64,000 bases of DNA from Annona cherimola (lineage: Eukaryota > Streptophyta > Magnoliopsida > Magnoliales > Annonaceae), in NCBI GenBank assembly GCA_030490835.1, contig CM059975.1, positions 12,963,579 through 13,027,578 of the forward strand, in the 5' to 3' direction. Both the position numbers and the translations under genes were made by a program. The notes beneath the pieces were generated by a model. The model was not told the DNA's origin, did no database searches, and saw only the letters and a program-made list of their open reading frames with translations. Below, one piece after another: positions 23,501 to 33,709 of the stretch (its first letter is position 1; each line of letters opens with the position of its first letter).

Positions 23501-26171
23501 GATTTCAAAGTTTTTGGTTGACGGTTTGTCTTGATTGGATGTTGTTACTGTCTGGTATCATCTCATCACAGTCACGTTCTGGATGTAACCATAGTAAATG
23601 TGGCCAAGTGAAATGGATATTGACTCACCAGTCTTATTCATCTCTAAATGAAGCAATGCCAACTAGATGATGCTGTATTTATTGGTGATTCATTTTAATG
23701 CAAAAGGTTATTTTGGAATTATGATGTTAAAAAAATGGTAAACCATTTAAAAATTTATTTAGTCTATCTAATGTCTGAAGCTTGGGCTTTCTTACATAGT
23801 TGCTTTGTAACCACAAAAGTCTCTTGCCACTCCTATCACAACGCACAAACCATTAGATTTGGCAGAAGAACAATTTCGTTTTGTACTTTGACGCAAATTG
23901 ATATTGCATTCAGATTCTCATTCATTTGAGCTATGTTTTGCTCCCAGGGAACTCTATGATCATTTATCATCTCTAACTTGCTTTTGTCCTTGTATTATCT
24001 GTTTGACAGCTCTGCAACGGTATGGATGAGAATGCGATAGGGACTTGCGCAGAACTCATTTTTGCCCCCATTGATGCTGCTTTAGCTGATGATCCACCTC
24101 TGCTTCCTTCTGGTTTCCGGATTATTCCTCTTGACAATGGGTTGGTAAGTATGATTTATTCTGTAACTTGGGTTTTTTTGAATGATCTTTGTATATAAGC
24201 ACAAGCACAACTGTAGAAATTATAGCGTTTGGGGTGATTTTGCTAGAGGACCCTTCAATTGATGTTAAGGTTTATCTGCATCACACACAGACTTATGTTT
24301 CTTCTTACTTGGAAACCATCCTTGCAGGATGCCTCTAGTCCAAATCGCACTTTGGATTTAGCTTCTACTCTTGAGGTGGGGTCTAGTGGCAGCAGACCTT
24401 CAGGAGGTTTTTCTGGCACCCGTGGTAGCATGAGATCCGTGATGACAATAGCTTTCCAATTTGCATTTGAAAGCCACTTACAGGAAAGTGTGGCTACCAT
24501 GGCACGCCAGTATGTTCGCAGTATTATATCTTCTGTCCAAAGGGTAGCGCTTGCCCTCTCACCTTCTCGCCTTGGTTCTCATGGGGGCCTCCGTCCGCCG
24601 CCTGGTACACCAGAAGCACTTACTCTTGCCCGCTGGATCTGCCACAGCTACAGGTTTTAAGATGAATTATTTACATCATTGGGCATATTCTTTCCAGATT
24701 TTTATTTATTTTTTATTTTTATTATATTTTCAGTTTCTGTTTCTTCATGGTTACTTTTTAAGTATATTCAAGCGGCACTGATATTAAGTAAAGAACGCAT
24801 GGTCTCCTTTATTAGCCCTCTAAGTCACTTCCCTACTTGGATAGCTTAGACAATCTAGCCATGGTTTCTAGAGTTTTAAACCATACATGGAGCTTGCTGG
24901 GTCTCAGTACAGAATGGACAGTGGATTTTGGGTATGAACAGTGTGTTGCACCTGTTTTGAAAGAAGAATAAAAAATGCTTTTTGTGACTGAAATTGGGGG
25001 TGGTATAGCTTGAGGTGACCTGAATCTTGTGGCTATATTTGGCTTGAGGCACAGCGATGCAGTATTTGTTGAAGTGAAAAGTTCAAAAATTGGGTCTCTA
25101 GAGCCCTTCTGAATATGTGATCGTCTGTGTTGCTGATAGCCTGGAATTCACATATTAATTGATGCGTGATCTTTAAACAATGGTTCTTTGAGCACAGACA
25201 TGATGTAATAAAACCAAACTTTTTCAGCTTGAGGGTCATGTCTTTGTGAATTCTCGAGTGAATCCTGACTTGATCAGGAGGTTTGACTTCTAATAAAATT
25301 GGTTATTTTGGAATTCTGGCAATTTTTTTGTGCAGAACAGTGGCCAGGTAAAGTGGTTGAATGCCTGATCATGAGGTGTAACTTTGAATATGATAGTCTA
25401 TCTGGGATTTTGATATTTTGCATGTAGAAGAATGAATGGCTTGGGAACTTAGTTAAAGACCTGATCAGAACGGCCTGCTTGATGGTGTTTTCGTGGTTTT
25501 CAGGCGCCATCTCGGTGATGAGCTTCTGAAGCAGGGTACTGAAGGCGGTGAGTCTCTTCTGAAGACCCTTTGGCATCACTCAGATGCGATCATGTGCTGT
25601 TCTTTGAAGGTATGCACTTTGTTTTCGTATGATTTGGTTTCACCAATCTCTGGTCTTCAAGGTTGGTAGGTTTGTCAGCAGAAAGGATGTTGAATTTGCA
25701 GTCTCTTTAATAAATATTCAGACACTGATTTAGATAGTGAAACCAGTTATCTCCATTTCTTTTTACTTCTATGCAGCCACTGCCTGTTTTCAACTTCGCA
25801 AATCAAGCAGGCCTTGATATGCTGGAGACGACCTTAGTCGCACTGCAGGATATTACCTTGGAGAAGATATTTGATGATCATGGACGGAAAACTCTATACA
25901 CGGAGTTCCCGCAAATAATGCAGCAGGTAATGTCAGGCTAGCCTTGACCTTAGCAAATAAATAGGAGGAACTCAACTCATTTCTTCTATTATGAGTAAAT
26001 CTCTACCATATTGTTCGATGGCAGGGTTTTGCATGCCTTCAAGGAGGTATTTGTGTTTCCAGCATGGGCAGGCCCATTTCCTATGAACGAGCTGTGGCGT
26101 GGAAGGTCATGAACGAGGAAGACACTGCCCACTGCATTGCTTTCATGTTCATCAACTGGTCTTTTGTCTGA
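17542..26171 (+). CDS. Class III HD-ZIP transcription factor (CORONA/ATHB15-like)
   Basis: Nuclear DNA-binding regulator of vascular, meristem and organ-polarity patterning. Eighteen exons with GT-AG junctions join in frame: 17542-17753, 17883-18042, 18156-18256, 18363-18453, 20234-20329, 20403-20516, 20600-20683, 20832-20987, 21094-21168, 21419-21525, 21598-21790, 22569-22754, 22908-22988, 24010-24144, 24328-24653, 25504-25609, 25777-25926, 26025-26171. They give 839 residues, the family norm. In order: homeodomain (about 17-78, with KQIKVWFQNRRCREKQRK), leucine zipper (about 79-125), START lipid-binding domain (about 150-365), conserved middle, C-terminal MEKHLA domain (last ~145 residues, ending FINWSFV). 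The start MMAVTACKDLKAG and LERLYHECPKPSS fit the ATHB15/ATHB8 clade rather than REV or PHB. The first ATG is followed at once by a second; either could be used. Negative control by miR166 is expected from the site at exon 4/5. No defect was seen. Confidence 0.95.
18443..20243 (+). promoter_or_regulatory. miR166 target site split by intron 4
   Basis: Eleven bases at the end of exon 4 (CTGGGATGAAG, 18443-18453) and ten at the start of exon 5 (CCTGGTCCGG, 20234-20243) join into the 21-nt sequence complementary to miR165/166 in all class III HD-ZIP genes. It codes for the PGMKPGPD segment in the START domain. The 1,780-nt intron between means only spliced RNA carries the full site. A split site is also known in Arabidopsis class III HD-ZIP genes. 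Confidence 0.93.
19258..19313. mobile_element. Very short A-tailed insertion in intron 4
   Basis: Fifteen bases (GTTGTCTATCTCTAG) followed by about 40 bases of A-rich sequence lie between direct repeats AAGAACCATCAAT (19245-19257 and 19314-19326). A poly-A tract plus a 13-bp duplication is the mark of retroposition, so this looks like a severely 5'-truncated SINE or other retroposed RNA. Confidence 0.5.
22080..22310. mobile_element. Foldback-family element in HD-ZIP III intron 11
   Basis: The left end has two GCACCYGGGTGC words (22078-22120) and the right end has GTGCACCCGGGTGCACC. Between them is the shared core motif (near 22160-22235) also seen at 3.1, 4.7, 6.1, 7.3 and 10.4 kb. It lies inside intron 11 (21791-22568) and does not disturb the splice sites. 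Boundaries are approximate because no clear target duplication was found. Confidence 0.55.
23235..23645. repeat. Tandem duplication of ~206 bp in intron 13
   Basis: Two direct copies start with TGATTTTATGTCAAATGC at 23235 and 23441. They share long runs such as the GTAAACCTTCCAGGT and GTAACCATAGTAAATGTGG segments, with about one change in fifteen bases. The duplication lies wholly inside intron 13 (22989-24009), so the protein is unaffected. Confidence 0.85.
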
Positions 26172-29132
26172 ACTATTTCCCTGAACAAAGACATGTGAAA
26201 AACACACAAAAAACACCGTTTCATTTCAGAACAGTTTCAAAATCGAACCTGTACTCTCGCCCACAGGCTGGGCTAAACCATGGTTGCGTTTTGTTTTATC
26301 TGCTGCCAGTTGCGCTTTTTAATTTTTGTTGTTCGGAGCTACCAAGCCTGTCTATCCATCGTATGTGCCCTGGAATATGACCGTCTGATTGGAATGTGAT
26401 GGATCGATGGGTCTTGGTCGAGCCACATGTTTTGCGTTGCTGTGGTTGAATGACATGGGCGACACAGTGTGTGAAAACAGAAGGTGCTAGTTTGAGTTCG
26501 GTAGGTTTACCGTCTTTTTTTTTTTGTAAGGAAATTTATTTTTGAGATTAGATCTGATTGAATCCGGATTCAATTTCATGTGGCCCCAAGCGTGGTGTTT
26601 CCATATCATTTTCTGATTCTTTTAAATATTTTATTTGGTAGTTTTCTTGAGCATGAAAATACCTTATTTTTATTTTTAAAATTCCAAAAAAATACTGAAA
26701 AACAGAAGATTGAAAACTACATATATGGAAACACGTAATTTTTTTTTTTTTGATGGTCAAAGGAAACACCGTACTTGGATTGACATAATAGTGCAAAAAA
26801 TTATTAAAAAATAGTAAAGGGCAGGGCCGGCTGCACTATATTGCGCCTGCTAAGCCTGGGCGTAATCTAAATTTCATTTTATATTTATTATCATCATCAT
26901 CATCTTGTTCATAAAATTACGTAGAGAATAGAAGTCTCTGTTACTTTCTAAAAAAAATATGATCAGAAAACCTCGTTCTTTGCAGAATGATGATTTAATA
27001 CTCGCTAACTAATGTGAAAATATGCAAGTGATTACATGGTATTGTTTATTTTAAAGATAATCGATAAATTGGGTATGGCCTGTGGACCGACTGCACTGTA
27101 AAGTTAATAATTGAATGTCTTTCGTGCTTGTCAGAATGAAAATTGGTGTAGAAACTGGTAAGAAATGCTTGTGTACACCGAGAGGGGCACCTCAAGTTTT
27201 GGTCGGACTGTTAATTCCAAACACATGATTAATTAGGTTTTGTAGCAGTATGGTTGGCCATTTTCAGACGGATTTTCGTCTTGGATGCATAAACAATGCC
27301 GAAAGACAGGATTTGAATTTCGAACCCAATCGCAGCATGCTGGTCGTCGGACGGACAAAAGAGGACAGCACGTGCATCGGTGCTTGCTGAGAGCGGTATG
27401 AACTATGAAGTACGGAGGGGGGGAAGAAAAGGTAAGTGAGATTCGATACGGAGACTTTGTGGACAACCTCAATGCCTGTATGAAAAACAATTCCCAGCGA
27501 ATCTCGATGCACTAGCCTTGGCGAATTTGTCAGCGTCTACTCTTTTAAAGACAACGCAACTACATGCCCCGTCCGCATAATGGTACGTGGCAGAAATAGG
27601 AAATCGGAGTTGCCCATAACAAATATATCCTCCTCCTACATGAATATTGAGAGAGATTAAGCACACCTACTAAAGGAGTTTGCACTAGCCGCTAACAAGC
27701 AGGTAAAGACTAGTAAGCGCATCAAAATCCCTCGTTGATCACATGTGAACGAGAATCTTAAATGCAATGCTTTTTCGATGTGTGCATCATTACTGTATTC
27801 ATGGAGGACTATCAAATATAGTATGAACGACCGTGCCATGCAGGGAATTTCACCTCAGATAGCCACTGTAGCTGCAAGCATTTGCTGTGCATGCAGGAGA
27901 AGCAAACAACCATCATCTAATAGCAGGCATAAAGAAATTGTAAAAAACGAAGATTCTTCGGCAGGCATTTTCTGCGCAACGGGCAGGAATTACTAGACTT
28001 TTCTGTGCCAGAGAAAAATGCAGAAAATAATAATTGCAAACTAAGTTCTTTTATAAGTCATCTATAGCTCACAGCTTCAACTCTTACAAATTGAAAATCC
28101 ACTGTCATCACTCATCATCTAAAACCTCTGCTTGAAGATAAATGTTGGTCACTTCAGACATCAGTATGTCATCGCAACAGCCCACTGGTATACAGCAATT
28201 GGCAATTTGTATAACCAAACTAGGCATATGACCTTTTTTGCACTACCATCCGGCAGACAATAAATGGCACTTCGTACAATTCAGTTATTCACGTTCAGAT
28301 TTCAAACTCCCTAACATATAATGCTTAAAATTCATGCAGGTGCTGCAAGTAGGCTATCATTCATTAAAAAGTATCTCAGCAGAAGCATCCTGTAGCCAAA
28401 AGGTCAGGCACGTCCATGAAAGGTCCAGGAAAATGGTTTGAAATTCCACAGAAATGACTTCATCTTTCATTATGTGGCCTCTCATCATCATGTAAAGCAA
28501 ATGTGACAGTTTTTGTGCTTCTCTTTTGAACAAGGTCACCTTCTGTCCCAACTGAAATTTACTTGTAGTTAAGAGTGAGGCAGTTACTGTTGCTCAAGCT
28601 TTTGGATTGCCCAATCAGCATAAATGTTTGTTAGGTCCTAACTAACAGCAGGGAAAAGTAAGATAACAATCAGGATTTTAGTACATGAATGCTGTTTGCA
28701 AAGTATGCAGATGACTTTGTCCTCATGTTTGGTGTTGTGGTTCTGTCTGTTAACACTAAAATTTTGTCACCTGGTCCAAGAAACAAAAACTGTATACATT
28801 GATCAGGAAGCGTTGAATACTCCAACTTTGCTTTCCGATTTCAGTATAACATCCTCAATCAATGGAGGTGGTACCTATAAAGGGAGCATCTTCAACCCTT
28901 ATAACTATATTGCATGAGAGAAAACCTGAGAGTGAAGAACTAGGGGCTTCTCAACTGCAGCTTTATAGATGACATGAATTCCTGACTGGCCTTAAGCATT
29001 TAGCTAGAATTTCAAGGAAGTTGACATCTCACAGTCAAGTGGGGTCTGGGACTCTGTCTGAGTAAAACAGATCCACTGGTATTTGGAGAGGATGGCCTGC
29101 TCCTCCAGTGATGATCAAAGGTCATTCTATTG
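26172..29132. other. Intergenic space between two convergent genes
   Basis: The HD-ZIP III 3' untranslated region should lie in the first few hundred bases and the PPR 3' untranslated region at the right end (both genes point inward). No polyadenylation signal could be assigned with confidence. A minus-strand fragment at about 27480-27600 reads like the C-terminal end of a LINE RNase H domain (FKRVDADKFAKASAS), but the match is short. No other gene is visible. Confidence 0.4.
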
Positions 29133-31810
29133 CTAGAAGTATTTTGCAGCATGTTGAGATTTCGCCATTGCCCGCAAGACAGCACCTACAACTGCTGCCT
29201 GCTCAAGACACTCGGCCTTGTGAAGTGCATCCAAAAGAGCAATACAAGTTTTAGCATGTATATTACAGCCTTTCAGCCGAGCTTCCTCAAAAGTTCTGTA
29301 TGCCTCCATTGCTCGACCAGTATTGCTTAATCCCTCTATAATAGCATTGTAAATAGTTGAATCAGGTATACCACCACTTGCTTTGAACCTCTCAAACAGA
29401 TTGCTCGCCTCTGCGATATTACCAACCTTTGCAAGCCCTGAGATCATAGTGGTGTAGGTTACAACATTTGGATCGAGCCCTTGCTTTTGCATTTCTTGCC
29501 AAAAGACAAAAGCCTTGCTGAATTTTCGTACGCGACAAAGACCATTTATGAGTATGCTGTAGGTGATTGTATTTGGTGAGCATTTCAAATCTTTCATTGA
29601 CTGAAAGCAAACCAAAGCTTCATTGATTTCCTCAGCCTTCACCAATGCATCAAGCAGACAGTTCCATGTGTACAGGTTTGGAGTCAAACCCTTCTGCATC
29701 ATCTCCTCCATGATAAGATAGGCTTCATCTATTCTTCCTACTTTTCCAAACCCATCTATCAGACTACTATAGATTACAGCATTCATTTCTATCCCTTTTG
29801 ATTTGGCTTCTTCAAAAAGCATATATGCCTCATCTAGCCTATCGATCTTACAGAGCCCATCAACAACAGATCCATAGGTAACAACAGTGGGTGCATGTCC
29901 CTTCCCCTTCATTTCCTCAAGAAGCTGGTAAGCTTTATTCACCTTGCCAGACTTGCAAAAGCCATCAATGACTGTATTATAAGCAAATGTGTCTAGCACA
30001 CAACCTTGTTCTTTCATGACATAAAAGAGCTCATAGGTCTCTTTCGCACAGCCAGCTTTGATGAGACCATGAATAAGAATTGAATAGCTCTTTATGTCCG
30101 GGACAAATCCGCGAGCCTTAATTTCCTTGAAAAGAGCCCGACCTTTCTCCGCTTCACCCCCCTTAAAGACACAATCCATGTATGTGTTAAGAAGAGTCAG
30201 ATCAGGTGAACAACCCATGCGAATCATTTCCTTATAGATCTTATGCCCGTCGTTCTTTCTTCCACAGTTGAAGAGGTTTCTGATCAGGGAAGTGTAGACA
30301 ACAGCATCTGGGTTGTGGCCTACATCTAACATTCTCTCATACAATCTATAAGCTTCATCAATGTTGCCATGCCGCCCCAGGCCATCTATCAAAGAACAAA
30401 ATGTGATTGCATTAGGCATGCAACCCTTGCTATCCATGCTTTCAAATATCTGGCGTGCTTCATCAAGCTTCTTAGCCTTGCATAGCCCATCAATCATTAT
30501 ATTTACGGTCATCACATTTGGAAACAATCCTGCAGCTTCCATGGCATCTCGAACTTTATATGCATCCTCCAATCTCCCAGCCTTGCAAAACATGTCAATT
30601 AGCACGTTGTATGTTGAAGCATTGGGTTCTGCATCTTTTTTCATGTCCTCAAAAATCTTCAAAGCTTCATCCACTCTTCTCTTTTTCCCAAGGCATGTGA
30701 GAATAGAATTATATGACACTACACTTGGTATGCAACCCTTCTCTTTTAGCCTTTCAAGTAGCCTATAAGCATCATCAAACCTACCAGCAGAACCATAGCC
30801 CATTATCATGGTGTTATATGCATATGCACATGGAACTTTTCTGTTAAGCTCCATTTCTTCAAACAACTTGATGGCTTCCTCAAGTTGCCTAGCCTTGCAA
30901 AGAACCCCAATCATGCTTGAATATGTAACATCATCAGGCATGATGCCTTGTGTTTTCATCTCATGGAAGAATTTCCAAGCCATGTCAACCTTGCCCACTT
31001 TACCAAAACAATCAATGCAGACATTGTAAAGAACAATATCTGCATCAAAAGCGTTGCTCTTCATATCATCCAATAATGATAGAGCGGCATCAAGTTTACC
31101 TGCTCTGGCAAATACACGGACAAGAGTTGTAAATAAGTACACATTCACTTCATACCCAATTTCCTGCATCTGCTGGAACATGGTCAGAGCCAAATCAGGC
31201 TCATTGGTGTCAGCTAGGGCCCCAATCAGAGTTGTATATGCTGAAAAGGCTGGACGTAATTTGAACCTCCGCATGGTATGCATCATATTGATGGCTTCCC
31301 TAAGCATCCTGGATTTCACAAAGCTATTGACAAGCTCCAAGAATGTATCAGTTAATGGTCCAAATCCAGCAAGACTCATTTCCTCTAGAATCAGCTCAAG
31401 ATTTCCAAAATTTTTACTCCGAGCCATTATCAACAGGAGTGCATTGTATGCTCCTGGACAGTGCGGTACACCATTCTTCCTCTCTGCCCATCGAAAAAAA
31501 TTCAAAGCTGAATGCAAATCCTTCTGCCTCCTCAAGACAGCCATAACAAGCTCTGGCCGAGGCTTGGTGTCGATTACAGATAGAGCATTTTCCAGGTCAG
31601 GACCCTGAGGAAAGCTGCCTAATATATGACAGACCTGATCAACTCCCAATCCAGCATCCACCTCCGTCTGGCTAATATGTTGCTCACCATTCGTCAATAG
31701 TCCAGTTTTCCTATCCGGTTCATGATATGAAGAACCATCTTGAGCTGATGAGCATTCCCTATAGAAGCTGTAGGTAGTCCAATTCTTTGTGTCAGAATGA
31801 AGTGACAATC
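29133..31810 (-). CDS. P-class PPR protein, main exon (At3g06920-like)
   Basis: RNA-binding organelle protein expected to bind a specific transcript in mitochondria or plastids. This exon encodes 891 residues plus two bases of a split codon. It consists of about twenty 35-residue pentatricopeptide repeats of the P type, with recurrent motifs such as YNTVIDGFCKSGKVNKAYQL and TYTTMISGLAKVGNIAEA, and no E or DYW domain at the end. The sequence and length closely follow Arabidopsis At3g06920. It has no usable start of its own: the frame upstream of 31810 runs into a stop with no ATG, and the first internal in-frame ATG would lose about 90 residues, some of them conserved. An acceptor (CTGCAG) ends at 31811. 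The first coding exon is therefore placed at 33509-33587. No frameshift or internal stop was seen. Confidence 0.93.
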
Positions 31811-33508
31811 CTGCAGTACCGGGTACAAATTGCTTGGTCAGGCCACGTAGTCAATGAGTTGGAAACACAAAGCACCATTCCAGACCCTTCACATAGAATG
31901 TATCTTTGCAAAGTTTTACAGGCTGCAGGGAAGCAATTCAAAGTAGTAGCACAAAAATACACTCCGAGATGAGCAGGAAGGGGAGGTGCAGAGTCATTCA
32001 AAGCAGTAGAATCTACTTGGTCAATTTCTCTCCTATAATTTTTCCTCTCTTGCAGCTATTGACCCCAACAGAAATCCAAAGTTGAAGGTTAATATCACAG
32101 GCATGCATCTAAATTACAGGTTATTGATTACATGGTCATGGGTCTGCATTTGAAAGGAATGTCTTCATAGTCTCCAGTGTACACCAACCTAATGCAGAAA
32201 TTGCCAAGAAGAATATAGCAACAAATCATCCTACGTAATCATTTACCTATGTTTACAGAATAACATTATCTTCTTCATATCCATACACACCCATGGGTAC
32301 ATGAAGAAACACACAGGAAAGAACATCCAGCACTTACAAATGGAACCTATGTGCAACTTGCTCAAAATTGAACTGAAGAGGCAGTTTGATATTTTTATTG
32401 GGGCAAAATGCATTAACGGATATTTGCAAAGTCATAATCTATAAGAGGATTTGTTAGGACCAAGGTCCGTTGTCTCATTCTAGTGTCCCACTCTGGCCTC
32501 ATCCAGGTCGGTCCTTTTAGGTCGGCCCCTCTAGATCGGGTCCAAGCTACCAGCCCATACTGGCCCCAAAGGTATTTTCCCAAAGCTCAGCCCAAATATC
32601 AAGATCATAACCCCCACTGCAGTTGGCATCACTTGAACCCCAAACCTTGGTATTTGTTGGTTTCTAGAACCACGCCTCTCACCAACTGAGCTGCAAGCTT
32701 GGTGGAGAGATCTTTGCCCCATTACAATCAAGTTGCAATGGAGGATTTTTCCATCTATCACAGCTCTATGATCTCGTCAGCAGTTTCTTGAACGATGGCA
32801 ATGGCAGAAACAAGATCATCGATGAATCTTGAGGGGAAAGCGCTAGCACTGTCATATTGGGAATCATGGGCACCTGCGAGGTATGGTTCCTCAAGTTCTT
32901 GGGTGCAAACTCCTCCGACAGAGAATGAATTCCAGAACAGGTCGACAATGGGGAATGGAGGGACTGTTTTGGTGTCTTCTTTCACTCATTCATTCATTTG
33001 TTCTTGCATTTCATTTCTGTAGATGATAGTTATTTAGATCATTGTAATTCAGTGATAATTGAAGTTGAATATGATGGAATGGCCATATCAGGATTAGTGA
33101 GTCTTAACCCTTCGAGGCAGTGGACAGAAGATGTCAAAGGCATTTCCAGCACCACCCAATAGCAATGGCTAACAGAATTTCACCATCAAATCAACTACTC
33201 CAAACAAGATTCTTCTTTCAGTTAATGACACGGCATCCTCAACAAAGCCCACGTAACGTTCCTTTCACGATTTGAGTATTGGAAATCTATTTAAAATTTT
33301 TTTTTTTTTTAAATGAAGTTCTGGGTAATCCCAAAACTAGATTTTGGGGCATCACCGGAACCAAAAAACTGAAACTGGGTAGAAATCTATTCCCATAAAA
33401 ATTCGAAGTAGCACCTACGGAGGAATGTGGACAACAGACATAAGGCGAAAATCTGCAAGAAGTCACGAATCAAAGGGAAAACCATCAAAAATAGGAAACA
33501 TCTCTCAC
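31811..33508 (-). other. 5' intron of the PPR gene
   Basis: This 1,698-bp inferred intron has donor GTGAGA and acceptor CTGCAG. It contains a minus-strand tRNA-derived SINE-like stretch at about 32600-32715. Open frames within it on either strand show no domain. Confidence 0.6.
32600..32715 (-). mobile_element. tRNA-derived SINE-like element in the PPR intron
   Basis: Read on the minus strand there is an A-box-like GCAGCTCAGTTGGTGAGAGG (about 32674-32693) and a B-box-like GGGGTTCAAGTGATGCC (32625-32641), at roughly tRNA spacing with an enlarged gap. No target duplication was found. It is more probably a SINE or tRNA relic than a working tRNA gene, since no cloverleaf acceptor stem can be drawn. 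Confidence 0.5.
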
Positions 33509-33587
33509 CTGAAGGATGAAGGAATAAGCGTCGCAGCGACAAGCGCCGGCGACGAGTCAAAAAGATGAAATCTTTCTGCCAAACCAT
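33509..33587 (-). CDS. Predicted first coding exon of the PPR gene
   Basis: From ATG at 33587 the minus strand reads 26 codons, including LTRRRRLSLRRLFLHPS, and ends at 33509 with one extra base followed by a strong donor (CAG|GTGAGA). That phase exactly complements the two bases that open the main exon at 31810, making a Gly codon at the join and a 918-residue protein. The peptide is rich in Arg, Leu and Ser with no acidic residue after its first few positions, as expected of a mitochondrial or dual-targeting presequence. The assignment rests on position, splice signals, phase and composition. An additional internal exon cannot be excluded. Confidence 0.7.
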
Positions 33588-33709
33588 CCCAGCCGTTTGA
33601 CTGAGAGACGGCCGGCCCTTTGCGAGCGGGAGTGAAGTGGAAAAACAGAACGGGAGAAAAGGATGAGCTCGGGCCTCGGGGTTCCCCGCACGTGTGAATA
33701 GCAATGCTC

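Noticed and set aside
31054..31608. 184-codon plus-strand open frame
   Set aside because: It is antisense to the PPR exon; its openness follows from the codon pattern of the repeats.
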